Shown: piece by piece, positions 61,797 through 64,000 of the stretch | How the letters are laid out: the number at the start of each line of letters is the position of its first letter | Numbering within the stretch: position 1 is the first letter of the stretch | NCBI RefSeq assembly: GCF_964340395.1 | Contig: NC_135571.1 | Location: 10,823,940-10,887,939, forward strand | DNA: 64,000 nt | From: Glandiceps talaboti | Taxonomy: Eukaryota; Hemichordata; Enteropneusta; Spengelidae | Reading direction: 5' to 3' | Made by a program: the position numbers and the translations under genes | Notes under the pieces: model-generated | What the model saw: the letters and a program-made list of their open reading frames with translations, nothing else | Databases searched by the model: none | Told to the model about the DNA's origin: nothing

Positions 61797-62635
61797 AAGA
61801 CAGTGATGTGTGTCATTTGTTTATTTTTTTGTGTAGTTATTTCTGACTTTGTGTTTATGTTTTTTAAAATTCCTTGTTGGTATAGTCAAACATCTCTTAA
61901 CACATACACAGATAATGTAACAAAAATGAAATTGACATTATGTGATGTAATTGAACTCCTGGGAATAGGAGCCCCCTTCTGAGTGGAGGACACTCCCAGT
62001 AACTACACCTTCTCAGTGGAAGTCACATCCCGTAAATACACCCATCTTAATAATAGAAGCCACCCTTAAGTGCACCCTCTCAGTAGAAGCCATCCTCTGT
62101 AAGTAAACCCCTCTTTCTGAAAGCCACTCTCTGTAAACACATCCCTCTCCATGGAATACATCCTCTTGGTGGAAGTCACCCTTTATGGTTTAATACACTC
62201 CTCTCAATTGGGCTTTAATTTCCTAGCGTTTTGTTTTCCTTCTTTGAAAATGTATGTTTTAGTCTAATACACATGTTATATAGATTTATTAGTGATTTTT
62301 TTTTCTCAGACACACACAAAAAAAATATTTGTATTATGATATTGGTAGTCATTGTAACGTTTTTATAGAAAGTATTAGTTTGTAAGTATCAACACCAATA
62401 ATTTATACACCGTTGCAGATAGCAATGCAGAAATCTCAGATTGTTAGTTTTTACAGAACCACAGCAACTTGTTTGAAAACCTTGAATGCCAAGTTTGGAT
62501 TTGAATTAAGTTTTATACATTCTATACATAATTTTTGTATATCGATATGAAAAGAATTTGTCATTTTGTATTTGCATTTAAATATTGTAACAATTTACAC
62601 TTTATTGTATTAATAAATACATGCGTGTAGTAAAA
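61797..62635 (+). terminator. 3' UTR and poly(A) signal of bZIP gene
   Basis: AT-rich 3' UTR with a degenerate repeat (AGTGGAAGTCAC, AGTAGAAGCCATCC, GAAAGCCACTCTC; 61980-62200). AATAAA lies at 62612-62617, embedded in TTAATAAATACATGCGTG. Confidence 0.65.
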
Positions 62636-62700
62636 TGTTTATACAGTAATCGTTGAAGTATGACAATGTATGAATGTGATTTCTACAAGTAGAAGTAAAC

Positions 62701-62742
62701 ACCTCCCCACCCCACCCCAACCCCACCCCAACCCCCACCCCA
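62701..62742 (-). other. G-quadruplex-capable tract
   Basis: On the minus strand at least seven runs of four or five G separated by one- or two-base loops (for example GGGGTGGGG). It lies about 85 bp downstream of the bZIP poly(A) signal. Confidence 0.7.
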
Positions 62743-62879
62743 TTTTCTTCCTGTGTGTCCACTAAAGTTCACAATTGAAAGGGTACACATTACTACAACT
62801 TTATTGGCGTATTTATACACGTCAGTATGTGCAGTAAACAAGACCAGTGGTTCAAAAATGGTGTACACAGACGAATGAA

Positions 62880-63445
62880 TGATTAGCAGGACAGGATTTT
62901 TTTTTTACTGCACTTGGTCACATTCATTTTTTTCAAGTAGAAAAACACATTAAAGTTGTCTTTTTTTAAATCAAAATTCAAACTATACCGCCATATATTT
63001 GGACCTCAGCGGTGGCAGTCCCTTGATGGGTGGGTCCCCATGCTTGTTAGCGAACTTTCAAATGTACCCCATGCCCGGATTATTTCATGATGAAAAACAC
63101 CCCCGTTTTTGGTGAATCTGGGAGAATATCAGTGTAAAAAAACATCCCCTTATTTTCGAAATCCGGGAGATTTTACCTTCAAGGACACCTAATCTATACA
63201 CTGCACGTATACTGTTTGCCCTAATGTTAGGGTGATCTGAAAAAAATGCTCCTTTTTAAGATTCCACAGACCTAGATGGTCGACGAAAAACATCCCCCTT
63301 TCCGTGGAATCTCTGATGCGTACCCGCTTCGTCTGGTACTTTCGGCTGGTAATGCAACTACCGGGATTTGGACACATCAGGTATACATGTTTAGCGCTTG
63401 GCAGTTATTTTGATATGCACAATTGTACGATACCCCGTAGCGTAG
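62880..63445. repeat. Spacer with MITE remnant and degenerate repeat
   Basis: 62910-63005 resembles the right arm of the TTAA foldback family (CAAGTAGAAAAACA...CCATAT). 63090-63320 shows four loose units with AAAAACA(C/T)CCCC followed by TTT and GAATC or GAAATC. No gene. Confidence 0.5.
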
Positions 63446-63460
63446 CCTAATATGATCATC

Positions 63461-64000
63461 GTCGTAAACGTGAATGGAATCCTATCTAACCACAACCCAA
63501 TACATTGTGGTGTTCCACAGGGCTCTATATTAGGGCCCTTGCTTTTTTCGTTATATGTAAATGATATGCAATCAGCAGTGACATGTAAATTACTCTTCTA
63601 TGCAGATGATTCCGCTCTTTTGGTGTCTGGCACAGATGTTGAACATATCCAAGCGAAGCTTAACAAGGAGTTAGAACATTTAAATGAGTGGTTGATTGAC
63701 AATAAATTATCTTTGCATCTCGGTAAAACGGAATCCATCTTGTTTGGGTCGAATCGAAAACTAAAACAGTGTTCGGAGATGCAAGTTTCGTGTGGCGGTG
63801 TTGATATCGCGGCCAGACAATGTGTTCAATACCTTGGAGCTGACTTGGACCAATCATTGTCAGGTGAAACTATGGCAGCCAAGGTTGTTAAAAAATCACA
63901 CTCTCGCCTGAAGTTTTTATATCGCACTAAGAAATTCTTAGATACTAATATCAGAAAACTACTCGCTAATTGTCTTGTTCAATGCCATTTTGATTATGTC
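63461..64000 (+). mobile_element. CR1/L2-like LINE reverse transcriptase, partial
   Basis: An open plus-strand frame runs to the window end. It encodes RT blocks from CGVPQGSILGPLLFSLYVND through the catalytic FYADDSALL, LNEWLIDNKLSLHLGKTES, QYLGADLD and on to the thumb (LANCLVQCHFDY). It begins inside the RT (a TAG is at 63443-63445), so the copy is 5' truncated. The frame is intact over about 180 codons, suggesting a young insertion. The HFDY motif at the edge corresponds to the HLDY motif seen at the start of the fragment at 80-580. Confidence 0.92.

Overview
The window is animal nuclear DNA: AT-rich, with intron-containing genes (GT-AG junctions), long introns, tRNA-derived SINEs, truncated non-LTR retrotransposons, foldback MITEs and very many mini- and microsatellites. 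The gene set (CNOT2, a PQ-loop lysosomal transporter, a Rabin8-type Rab GEF, an NFIL3-like bZIP, a TKL kinase fused to an NHL propeller) fits a bilaterian. The repeat style suggests a marine invertebrate (invertebrate deuterostome or lophotrochozoan), but I cannot place it further from sequence alone.

Layout. 1-7.8 kb (+): a long intron and the last two exons of CNOT2; the intron holds a duplicated 1.8-kb block, a LINE fragment, a 32-bp minisatellite with a CArG box in every unit, and a CTCF-like site. 7.9-11.3 kb: a 53-bp minisatellite split by a 5'-truncated LINE. 12.8-20.6 kb (-): an eight-coding-exon gene joining a non-RD, RIPK-like kinase to a six-blade NHL propeller; its exons add up to exactly 576 codons. 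Its 5' side (21.7-26.2 kb) carries repeated modules that each include a potential untranslated first exon with a strong donor. 27.9-33.2 kb (-): a seven-coding-exon SLC66A1/PQLC2-like transporter (342 codons). 36.4-37.5 kb: a probable divergent promoter with two CACGTG sites between that gene and the next. 42.9-52.6 kb (+): a nine-coding-exon RAB3IP/RAB3IL1 (Rabin8/GRAB) gene (389 codons); one exon/intron boundary has been amplified into 56 tandem 5' splice sites. 59-62.6 kb (+): an NFIL3/E4BP4-like bZIP gene with a single coding exon broken by a frame change. 63.46-64 kb (+): a second LINE reverse transcriptase running off the window.

The genes do not form an operon or an obvious pathway. 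The most unusual items are the splice-donor minisatellite, the kinase-NHL architecture, the periodic RFX/X-box-like palindromes in its last intron, the array of CArG boxes, the amplified first-exon/E-box modules, and a set of MITEs with readable termini.
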